Made by a program: the position numbers and the translations under genes. Positions 52,390 through 61,700 of a DNA stretch of 64,000 bases are shown here, one piece after another. Below the pieces are notes generated by a model that ran no database searches, had not been told where the DNA came from, and saw only the letters and a program-made list of their open reading frames with translations. Source of the DNA: Ovis canadensis (taxonomy: Eukaryota > Chordata > Mammalia > Artiodactyla > Bovidae); the NCBI RefSeq assembly GCF_042477335.2, contig NC_091255.1, positions 49,020,501-49,084,500 of the forward strand, read 5' to 3'. Each line of letters opens with the position of its first letter. Within the stretch, counting starts at the first letter, position 1.

Positions 52390-53699
52390 AGCACTCTGTT
52401 CTCTGAGGCCAGGAGGGTAGGAAGCAGGGCTTGGAGGTCTTCCAGGGAGTGTGGGAGAAGGACTTGGGGTCTGCTCCAATTCTGGGCCTCTAAGCCATCA
52501 GGACAAGAGGCACCTGGCAAGCAGACACCTTGCTCTTTGACTTAGTAGGTGTCAGGACAGGCAGGGAGAAATGATTTTCCCACCTAGCAGCTGTCTCTCT
52601 CTGCCCAGAGTCTCTTCTGTGTCTCTACTTCTGCAAGTGTCCTCTGCTAGATTCTCCTGGGTAGCACCTGCTTTTGCTCCCCCCAGCTCTGCCTCCCTTG
52701 AGTCCTGAGCCCATGGCTTACCAGAGATGCTCTGGCCAGCAGAAGCAACATGGCGCAGGGGGTAAGTCTGCAGCAGGCAGTCATGATATCTGGCTTAAGT
52801 CTTGGCTGGATTACTTGCTAGCTGTGTGCCCTTGGGTGAGCCTCCTCACCTTTCAGGGTGGTGACAGAGCTCTCTTAAAGCCCAACATCATTCACTTGGC
52901 TCCTCTGCTGGGCAGGCTTCTTTGAGCCATGAGAAAGAGACTCTGCTGGTGCCAGTTGGCCTGGAAACAGTGTGTACTCTGTTTGGAGGGTTGGAAGCCA
53001 TTCCAGCTTCGGGCCTAGGACCACATAAAAGCACTCCAGAGGTTCTAGATTCCTAGATGGCTCCAGTTTGGAAAGGGCTTCACAATTCCATGAGTTTCCC
53101 TCCCCTATTTTACAGATGGTAAAACTGAAGCTGAGGAAGGGGAAGCGCCACAGAGCTGGCAGGTGCTAGAGCTGGATGAACTGGAGACATGAAACCAGAT
53201 CCTGGGCAGCCCAGGGCCACATGGTTTCTCCTTTCCCCTCCTGCTCCCTGCCTGGGTGCTCACTTTCTGTAGCCACACATCCTGTGGGAAGAACCCAGGC
53301 TCTGTCCTCTGGACCAGACCTCCCTCTTCACTGTAATGTCTTTTTGGAGATCTTCTCTCCTGATCTGGTCTGTCCAAGTGTGGGGCCCTGGTAGTCAAGG
53401 AGGCAGCTGTACTTGGGCGCCATTGCCCCGCCCACACCTAGGGTGACCACAGAGGATGTTGTATCTGGGACCTGGACATCAGCCAATATGGAGGGAAACA
53501 GCTCCCTATTCGGTGTGTGCACAGTGGACAGTCTGGGGCAGCCAGGGAGGGGCTAGGAAGCCAAAGTTATGGGTCAGTCTCCTTCCCATGGCAATGCCAC
53601 TTCTGCTCTGATCCCGTGAACCTAGCTTGCACTCTGTACCATAGCCTTTTGCCCTTGGAATTTGCTTAGAATGCTTCTGACAGCTGTTTTGGAAGGCTG
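52390..53699. other. Intergenic stretch with an old MIR
   Basis: CTAGCTGTGTGCCCTTGGGT near 52815 is MIR wording. The rest is unique-looking. No coding exon recognised. Confidence 0.5.
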
Positions 53700-53935
53700 T
53701 AAAACATAGGGATTAATCATACAGACTCTGGAGCCAGACTGCTTGGGTTCACGACTCTGATCTTCCACATACTTGCTGTGCGACCTTGAGTAAGTCACAT
53801 GCCTCTCTGTACTTCACTTTCCCCATTTGAAAAAGAAATAATGAAAGGGACTACTTCATGAGGTTGTTGTGAAAGGGACATAGTAAAGCACTTAGAACAT
53901 GTCCAGCATATGGTCTATGCTCATTAAATGTTAAC
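53700..53935 (+). repeat. Well-preserved MIR SINE
   Basis: TGGAGCCAGACTGCTTGGGT, GCGACCTTGAGTAAGTCAC, CATGAGGTTGTTGTGAAAGG and TATGCTCATTAAATG appear in the consensus order. Confidence 0.85.
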
Positions 53936-53970
53936 TTTCATTTTTATGTATATTCCATCCTATATATAGG

Positions 53971-54050
53971 ATGTGTGTATGTGTGTGTGTGTATACATAT
54001 ATATATATATATATGATGTGTATGTGTATATATATGTATATATATGGATG
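53971..54050. repeat. (TG)n(TA)n microsatellite
   Basis: Alternating TG, then TA, then mixed TATG runs over about 80 bases. Likely length-variable. Confidence 0.9.
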
Positions 54051-54224
54051 TATATTCTACCCTACTCCTATGAGCTGCTCCCAAGGGTAAGCCATCAGAG
54101 TGGGTGTTCCCTGAGGGCAGGACTGTTTCTTTCCCCTGGGAACAGAGCTCTCTTTCTTACTGATTCTCTAAGAAGCCTAGCTGGAGCTATACAATAGAAA
54201 TTTGAAACTGAGCTAACAAGGGAG

Positions 54225-54437
54225 TTGTGAAAGTGTTAGTTGTTCAACCATGTCCGACTCTTTTTGACCCCATAGACTGTAGCCCACCAGGCTCCTCCGT
54301 CCATGGAATTCTTCAGGCAAGAATACTGGAGTGGGTTGCTATTCCTTTCTCCAGGGGATCTTCCTGACCCAGGGATAGAACTTGGGTCTCCCTTATTGCA
54401 GGCAGATTCTTTACCATCTGAGCCACCAGGGAAGTGC
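54225..54437 (-). repeat. Bov-tA SINE
   Basis: Antisense full copy: GTGAAAGTGTTAGTTGTTCA to CTGAGCCACCAGGGAAGTGC, ending ten bases from the tRNA-Pro pseudogene. Confidence 0.92.
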
Positions 54438-54446
54438 AAGAAAGGG

Positions 54447-54518
54447 GGACTCATCCTGGATTTGACCCTGGGACCTCTTGTACCCTAAGTGAGAATCACA
54501 CCCCTAGACCAATGAGCT
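54447..54518 (-). pseudogene. tRNA-Pro (AGG) pseudogene
   Basis: The minus strand gives 72 bases, the length of a eukaryotic tRNA-Pro, with TTGGTCTAGGGGT (A box region), an AGG anticodon at 54484-54486 in TTAGGGT, and GGTCCCAGGGTCAAATCC (T arm). The acceptor stem has one compensated pair, but its first pair is lost. Three of five anticodon-stem pairs are broken and the B box reads GGGTCAA instead of GGTTCAA. It therefore looks like a decayed copy rather than an active gene. It is not one of the tRNA-Glu-type ruminant SINEs. Confidence 0.85.
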
Positions 54519-54871
54519 ATACAGTGAGATTCTTTCTAAGCAACAAGCTGGTGAAGGGGTGGGATGGAAGAGGCTGAAGAGAGTGAGGCTTTCCATCTGT
54601 CCATTAGGAGTCTCTTCCTGGCCCCCACCCCCCAGCTCCCAGGAGGTGAGGGACGGACAGGGATGCTGAGGGAAGAGGAGTTTTCTTTTTTCTGGTAGAG
54701 CTCTGGGCTGGGAAAGACTGCAGGGAAGGAGAACCGGGTTTCTGTCTCTGGGGGGCTCCCAGTCCTCAGAGGCAGCAGTGAGGTGGAGGAAACCCACACA
54801 CAGCATCTGCTTTCCATTCCTCAAAGCCCTTTCTTGTCCATGATCTCACTTTTTCTTGCAACCTTGCTTTG
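54519..54871. other. Intergenic stretch, nothing recognised
   Basis: About 350 bases of unique-looking sequence between the tRNA-Pro pseudogene and a SINE. Confidence 0.4.
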
Positions 54872-55078
54872 GGGTGGCTCAGCGATAAAGACTCCTCCTG
54901 CCCATTCAGGAGATGCAGTTTCCATCCCTGGGTCAGTAAGATTTCCTAGAGAAGGAAATGGTAACCTGTTCCAGGATTTTTGCCTGAGAAATCCTATGGA
55001 CAGAAGAGCCTGGCAGGCTACAGTCCATGGGATTGCAAAGAGTCAGACATGACTTAGTGATTAAACAACAACAATACT
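54872..55078 (+). repeat. Bov-tA SINE
   Basis: Sense: GGTGGCTCAGCGATAAAGAC to GACATGACTTAGTGATTAAA with an ACAACAACAA tail. Confidence 0.9.
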
Positions 55079-55169
55079 GTGGGGAAGCCCAACTATTATC
55101 TCTCTCCTTTTTTTTTTTTTAACAGAGGATGAAAATAACCCTTCAAGACATTAAGTGTATATCCAAGGT

Positions 55170-55245
55170 CACAAAACTATTTTTTTTTAAAAAATTGAAG
55201 TATAGTTAATTTACAATGTTATGTTAGTTTCAAGTATAACAAAGC
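55170..55245 (-). mobile_element. L1 3' tail fragment
   Basis: TTTTTTTTAAAAAATTGAAG and TATAGTTAATTTACAATGTT match the extreme 3' end of ruminant L1 copies. Confidence 0.7.
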
Positions 55246-55611
55246 TCTTTGTTGGCTGTGCTGCAACTCAAACCCAGGTCTGGTAACTCCAAATCCCATG
55301 CCTTTTACATACAGCCTCTCCCAGATACCAGCAGGCTACAGGGGAAGGGGACACCCAAGCCAGTCCTCTGGAAACTTCTAATCTGGGGGAGGAGACCCAG
55401 TTCCTGCCACCCGGGCATGTCCAGCCAGGTGGAGAAGTTAGTTTCTAGCAGGGAAGATTAGGAGCATATGTGTGTTGGGCACTGCAAAGGCCACTCTTTC
55501 AATCTCTTCCCTCCCTACCCTTCTTTCTGGGTAAGGACTGTGAAACTCAGAGTATCTTGTTTCAGTTACTGGTGACAAAACTGGGATAGAATCCAGGTCA
55601 GCCTGATGCTA

Positions 55612-55820
55612 ATGTGTGTGTGCTCAGTTGTGTCTGACTCTGAGACCCCGTGGGCTGTAGCCCACCAGGCTCCTCTATCTATGGGATTTTTCCAGGCAAG
55701 AATAATGGCGTAGGTTGCCATTTTCTTCTCCTTGGGATCTTACCGACCCAAGGATCAAATCTGTGTCTCCTGCATTGGTAGGTGGATTCTTTACCACTAG
55801 CATCACCTGGAAAGTCCCCC
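55612..55820 (-). repeat. Bov-tA SINE
   Basis: Antisense: GTGTGTGTGCTCAGTTGTG to CTAGCATCACCTGGAAAGTCC. It is the last ruminant SINE I can find before the right edge. Confidence 0.9.
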
Positions 55821-57639
55821 TGATGCTAATACCTGTGCTTATCCCTCTAGCATGGATGGAAGACCATTGGTTCAAGAGTCACTTCCTCCATAAAGTCTTT
55901 CCTTGCCCTGGATGTAGAACTGACCATTTGTGCATCTGGGTCCCCACCATGCCCCATATAGACACTCCCAGGGCACGTGCACTTATTTTATTCATATGCT
56001 GTCTCCCCTCATTAGGCAGTGAGCTCCCTGAGGGTGGACAGTGGTCTCAGCCGTGTCTGGATACCCTGTATTAGCACAAAGCCTGCACACAGTAGGTGTT
56101 CAGTAAAGGTGGGTTGCATGCATGATGGGGAGGTGCTTGGAAGAGCTCTCATATCTGTTTTCCTGCCTCCTAGGAATTATCCCAGATGGCGATCGGGGTA
56201 AGGCTGAGGATGGACTTGGGGCGGGGGGAGCTGCTGGGGTAGAGGTGTGGACATGTCTCACCTGGAAAACTGTCCAGATTTCTGACACTCACCTGCACTC
56301 ATGCTTCATCCCCTGGCACTTCTCTTAGCTTCAGTTCAGCCTCTTCTGCCCTCCTTCCTTCTGTACTAGCACCTTTATCCCTCCCAGGTTTGCTATCCAG
56401 GAGGCAAGTCCAGTGTTGCAATCAGATCTATTCTTCCTGGTCCCAGTTTACTCTCACAAGAGCTTTAAGAGGTAGGCCAGGTGGAGATGAGCTACCTCCA
56501 CTCTAGTTAGGAACGTTTGCGCTCTAAGGGGTGGTGTCCAAGTTCATACAGTGAGTTGGTGGCAGAACTGGGTCCCATGATGATGAAGGAGTCGGGAGAG
56601 CTGGGGGGGAATCGGGGATAGGCTGGGCTTCCCCCAGGGACTGGAGGAGCCTGGCCCTCCTTGGGCCAAGACAAATGGGGCAGAAGAGACCCCAGTCATC
56701 TGTGAGATGTCCGTGGAGCATCCCGAAATCGTGTTCCCAGCCGTGACTCTCCAGTCCTTCTGCAGTCCTGCCAGTAGGTGCCGTCAGTTTGCAACTTTTG
56801 GTTCTGTCCCTGCGGGGGGCCAGCTTCTAGCCCCTCTGCCTCCCTCTCTCACCTGGACAGTCTGCACTTGCAGAAGGTAGAAGATGGCCCAATCCCTGTG
56901 AGACTGAAGGACCTCTGTCCTGGGGGAGGAAGCAGGAAGAGGGTCTCTGATCTGTGCTTCAGTTTGGCTACCCTCAGGCTTTCTAGGCCACACCAGAAAA
57001 ATCCACAGCGGGTCACCAATTATGTCTGGACAGGAGCCCTTACCCTGAAATCAGGTCCAGGATAGCAGAAACTTTGGGGGAGGGTGGGGAAGGAGGACCT
57101 GAGAGACCATCTAGGAGAGGAGTCCCTGCTCCAAATGCTACTCTAGAACCCCTCCTAACCCCTGCAGGATTGAGGCAAGGAGCGTACAGGCACCAACAGG
57201 ATCTCACAGAGGCCCTAGCCAATCCTGACACTAGCCCAAATAGCACCGTTGGGTAAATTAGAAAAGGCACCCCTGTTCTCAAAACCATTGAGTGCCATCT
57301 GCTGGAAGACAGTCACAACAGCTATACAAGTCTACAATGATTACAAGAGAAATGGTGCCCCCTGGAGTTGTGCAATGCACAATTTGCCTTTGAGAGTGGC
57401 AATTTCCTCAGCCAACTTCCCTCTGGGGATGGGTCTAGGCAGTAGAAGCAAACATCCAGGAAGGAGCAAGCGTCTGGGAACCTCCCTCTCCGGGTGGGAG
57501 TTCTGTTGATTTCATCCTGGGTAAGCCAGAGGGGACAGGGTCTCCAATGAGCCCCCGGGGAGGCTGGGTGCGGGAGAAGGTTGGAAGAGGCAAGTGAGGA
57601 GGAGAGAGCCTATTAACTTCTTAGGGCCATCAGACCCTT
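55821..57639. other. Intergenic sequence upstream of IGFBP4
   Basis: About 1.8 kb, increasingly GC-rich toward the IGFBP4 island. Faint MIR wording near 56010-56110. Could hold distal IGFBP4 control elements, but none is identifiable by eye. Confidence 0.45.
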
Positions 57640-58087
57640 CTGGGCCCCCTTTCCCCTCCTCCCCAGACCAGTTCTCCAGCGGCTGAGACTCGAAGCCCTG
57701 GAGTGGGGTGGAAAGGACTCTCTCCGGTCAGGGAGACTGAATCTCGGACTCGGGAGCTGGGGCCAGGAGGTCGCCGCGCTCTCAGCGTGGGAGACCGCGG
57801 GCCATCTCAGGGATCCTGGGGAGAATCCTCCAAGATCGGGGGTGGGGGAACCGAGGAGCAGCGCCTTCGCTAGCCCCCGAGGCCCCAGTTCGGAAGCGCT
57901 CTCGGCCCCTGCCGTGGCTTCCAAACTGCGCCGCTTCCTCCTGCGGCAGAAAAGGACTTTCAGATGTTGTAGCTGCGGCGGCGACTTAGGACAGCGCCCC
58001 CTCCCCCTAACAGCCGCCTCTCCGTCTCCCTCTCCCCTGCCCCTCCCCCACCACTGGGACGGCGCTGGGGGTGTGGCCAGGGGCCCG

Positions 58088-58093
58088 TATAAA
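58088..58093 (+). promoter_or_regulatory. IGFBP4: IGFBP4 TATA box
   Basis: TATAAA occurs in an otherwise very GC-rich stretch about 270 bases before the start codon. It predicts transcription starting near 58115-58120. GC- and CACCC-rich sites just upstream (about 58030-58080) are likely Sp1/KLF targets. Confidence 0.8.
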
Positions 58094-58116
58094 GTCCGGG
58101 GGAGCCGGTCCCGGGC

Positions 58117-58359
58117 AGCCGCTCAGCCCCCTGCCCCCCCACCGCCCGCCGCCTGGGCCGGGCCGAGGATGCGGCGCAGCGCCTCGGCGGCCAGGCTCTC
58201 TCCCCTCCGGCCAGCTTGCTAACTTCCTCGGCTCCGTCCTTGTCCGCCAGCGGGGGCCACCGCGTGTCCCCGCGTCCTCCGGGTCGGGTCCTCCAGGCGC
58301 GCCGGGCGCTGCCCCTGTGTGTCCCCCGCTGCCAGCCCGCGCCCCGTCCCCGTCCGGTC
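58117..58359 (+). other. IGFBP4: IGFBP4 5' untranslated region (approximate)
   Basis: The start is inferred from the TATA box about 25-30 bases upstream. The leader is about 240 nt and extremely GC-rich, and it contains one upstream ATG at 58169. Confidence 0.65.
58169..58222 (+). other. Upstream open reading frame in the IGFBP4 leader
   Basis: An ATG after CCGAGG opens a 17-codon frame ([17 protein letters not shown]) that stops at TAA 137 bases before the IGFBP4 start. It lies in a different frame from IGFBP4. If translated it could dampen initiation at IGFBP4; the peptide itself need not have a function. No homology is claimed. Confidence 0.45.
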
Positions 58360-58708
58360 ATGCTGTCCCTCTGCCTCGTGGCCGCGCTGCTGCTGGCCGC
58401 CGGGCCCGGGCCGAGCCTGGGCGACGAAGCCATCCACTGCCCGCCCTGCTCCGAGGAGAAGCTGGCGCGCTGCCGCCCCCCCGTGGGCTGCGAGGAGCTG
58501 GTGCGAGAGCCGGGCTGCGGCTGTTGCGCCACTTGCGCCCTGGGCAAGGGGATGCCCTGTGGGGTGTACACCCCCCGCTGCGGCTCCGGCCTGCGCTGCT
58601 ACCCGCCCCGAGGCGTGGAGAAGCCCCTGCACACGCTGGTGCACGGACAAGGCGTGTGCATGGAGCTGGCAGAGATCGAGGCCATCCAGGAAAGCCTGCA
58701 GCCCTCTG
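58360..58708 (+). CDS. IGFBP4: Insulin-like growth factor binding protein 4, coding exon 1 (partial gene)
   Basis: IGFBP4 is a secreted protein that binds IGF-I and IGF-II and holds them away from their receptor; PAPP-A cleavage releases them. This exon encodes residues 1-116 plus one base. It starts with a leucine/alanine-rich signal peptide of about 21 residues, cut before DEAIHCPPC. The IGFBP N-terminal domain follows with 12 cysteines and the family signature GCGCCATC. It ends AIQESLQPS, and the donor GTAAGG follows one base into the next codon. The start is the ATG after CCGGTC that gives the known signal peptide. The central linker and C-terminal thyroglobulin type-1 exons are not in the window. 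The family could be confused with other IGFBPs, but the [20 protein letters not shown] segment is specific to IGFBP4. Confidence 0.97.
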
Positions 58709-61700
58709 GTAAGGTGTCCCTGCCCTTGCATGACCTTCCTGGTGTCCTGCCCTCCCAGAAGCCCCCTTTCCCATTCGGGTTGGCCCGGAAGGCTCTTGAA
58801 AATCCTCTGTGAGTTGAGCAGAAGACAGGTACGTGGCAGGGCCCGACTGGCATGGGACAGGGTCAGCCAAGGAAACTGCTATCAAGTCCCTGGCAGCCTG
58901 TTGCCACCATCATGGAGGATTCTGTCCCATTCCTCCATTTGAAGGGTACCTATTTGGGAAGAGAGTCTCAATGCTAGTCCTGGCTGCTACTGTAGGGTGG
59001 AAAGTTAAGTGACTTGGTCCAGCCAGCAGCCTCAGCCTGCAAGTGAGGGGCCAGATACCTGGGGGATGGGGACGGTGGCCTGGAGACTTTCTGTTCCTGA
59101 TCCAGTGACCTTCCCTCACTCTGGACTCAGCTGAAGCTCCAGGAGTCTGAGAACCCAGGGCTTGGACTTTTGACATTGACATGGGATGGAGCGGGACATG
59201 CAGATTAGAGAGGTTTTGGTGGTGAGGGGGCATCAGAGTGGCCCTTCACCAAAGTCTCAGGCCAGCTCACCTAGCTTTTTGAGAGGTATTGGGAAGTAGG
59301 GGTCTCCTCCTGCCCTGGTACACAGGCACCCTGCTCCTTGCTCCTGGCAGGTGCCATCTGAGGTGGCAGAAGAGAAGCAAGTCTTGGTTCCCAGCCCAGA
59401 GCTGCAGAAACCTAACGGGATAGAGAGCAGGGATGGAAGGTCGGGGTGGGGGTTGGGGAGAGAGAGGTTTAGAAGGCCCTCATTCTTACACTTTCTCTTT
59501 TTCTGTATCTCATCGAGGCTTTCAGTTTCTCCTAATAACCTTTCTCACTCTCTTTCCTTCTTCCTCTTATTCTTTTGTTCTTTCCTGCTGCGTCTCTCAA
59601 CCTCTAGTTTCACTAACAACATTCTCAAATTCTCCTTTCATCGCTATCTCCTGTCCGTTATCAGCTTCTTTCTCCTTATCGTATTCCTTTTCCTGTTTTT
59701 GTTGCTCTGCTTCGCTCACTTTCATCTCAGTCTCTTTCTGTTGCCCTTCCCCTTGTCTCTGTCACCGTTTCTCTCTCTTTCTCTGTTCCTTTTGGATCCT
59801 CTGTCTGCCTTTCTCTCCCTCCGCCTCTGTTTCTTGTTCCCTCTCTGACTCTGTTTTGCTCTCCCGGTGCCTCTGTCAGTGTCTGTCTCTTTTCCTGGTG
59901 CTTGAAGCTTCCATTGTTGCAGTCCGGATGCTGGGACTGCGGCCCCAAGCTTCCTGCCTGGGTCCCAGGCCGCTCCACTTCCTCAATCCTCTGCAGCTTG
60001 TTAGCCAGAGGAGAGCAGGATGCAGGGAAAACAGGAAGGAGGTGGACCCCAGGGGTCTGGGCCTCGGGCCTCTCTGCCCTTCCTGCTCCTGGGCAGCTAG
60101 AGATAGGTCAGCAGAAAACATTCTCGGAGAAATGCCAGCCTGGCACCCAGCACATCTGGGAAGCCGTGGGGGGGAGTCTTGGGGTGTAAGTCGCTGATCC
60201 TGGGGTACAGATGCCAGTGCCAGTGGGGAGGAGGGGTTCTGGTGTCAGACCAGACTGGGAGTGAGGGCTGAGCTCTTGGGCTCCCTGGGTACAACAGGTC
60301 CACTTTCCCTTTGCATCTTCATCCTCCACCCGCCAGTGGGTGTCTGGCTGCAGATTAGGGTGGCTGGTGAGCTCCTCCTCTCTCACCAACTTGAACCTGA
60401 GGCAGAATAGAAGAGCCCTCAGCCCCTTCTTTCCTGGCTAGGTAGGAACAGCCCATCCCATAGTGCAGAAAACTGTTCCCCTAGGAGATCTGGGGAGACA
60501 GGGCGTGAACAGTTTGTGAGTGCCCTGTGGACATCATGTCCACCAGCCTTGACAGGCAGCTTTAGGTCCTCTTTAGATTATAGGGCCCGGGTCTCTCAAC
60601 TCCTCTACTCCTTCCCTCCTTGCCTTGGCCTCCATCCTTGCAGGGCAGGCAGGCAGAAATCAGGAGAGGGAAAGGGGAGTTGAGGGGACCCTGGGGACAT
60701 TAGGTAAGGACTCAGTAAGCTGTGTCCTTGACCTCTTACCTCCCAGTCATCCCAGAAGTACCCCTGCCCCAGCCCAGGCCATACCACACCATGTGAAAGG
60801 CGCCCCCTAGGGTTGTGTGGCAGCCCTGCAGGGTGTCTGGTGAGATCTGGAGGCCAGAGCTTGGTCTCTCCCTGCTATCGTCCTGAGCCTTCCACAGTCA
60901 ATAGGCCACTGTTCCTGTTATGTCCCAAGGCTTTGACTTTCTTGCCTGGGTTTTGGCAGAGGTATCAGTTGAACTTTTCTTCCTGCCTGCTCCTCTTGGG
61001 GCTGAGCTTCAGCAGGTGACTGGGGGAGGGCAGCCTCCTCTCTTGGGGTGCTGTGGTCCGGAGGCTGACTCTTTGTCAGGGGGGCAGGTCTCCCCACACC
61101 CCTCTCCATGCTCCGCTGCCTCCATCCTGCGCCATGACGCCCTGTCCCAGCTCTTTGAGCCAGGCCACTAGAGGTGAGGGCGGAGTGGGGACACCTGCCT
61201 CAGAAATTCACGATCCTGATTCAGACTACTGACCCTTGACTTGTGGAGTGTAGGGGAGGGGATGGTGGGAAGATCAGCATTTGGACTGGGGTGATCTGAA
61301 GCTGTGCCCCGGGTCCCTCTGGGACAGCGTTAGGGAACATGCAGGCTAGGTTAATTTTTAGTCGACACAGCAAATATTGTCCCCCCTACTTCAATACTGG
61401 GAATCCAGTCACGTCATGGGAACAGGGCCTTCCCAGAAATTCTGTGCCTTGGGGGAGGGGGGAAGGAGGAGCATGGCTGCTTAACATTTTTTCTTCAGTT
61501 TTGGCAAAGTCAGAATTATTGGTGCTTTGGGTATCAGGAGCCTTTCCATTTAAAGACATAGGAGCTGCAGAGATATGTTCTTCTCCTTCCTCCAGCCATT
61601 CTGCTTCATTTCCTCATGTGTAAAAAGGGGGGACAACAGGACCCACCTTGTAGGCCGGGGGCGTCTGGCATGGAGTAAGAGCTCAATGTTGGAGCAATGA

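Larger units (their letters stand above)
57640..58710. other. CpG island at the IGFBP4 promoter and exon 1
   Basis: CG dinucleotides are dense throughout, peaking between about 57880 and 58650, and fall off sharply in intron 1. Limits are judged by eye. Confidence 0.8.

Noticed and set aside
58216-58359. In-frame extension of IGFBP4 upstream of its ATG from a TTG codon (about 48 extra residues)
   Set aside because: The frame is open only because the leader is GC-rich. There is no ATG, and the ATG at 58360 gives the known signal peptide; an extension would bury it.
57960-58942. Several 170-213 codon open frames on both strands across IGFBP4 exon 1
   Set aside because: They are shadows of a CpG island where stop codons are rare. 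Only the 58360 frame shows a known domain.
59351-60197. Open frames of 165 and 254 codons in IGFBP4 intron 1
   Set aside because: They follow the pyrimidine tract and encode low-complexity Ser/Phe/Leu text with no domain.
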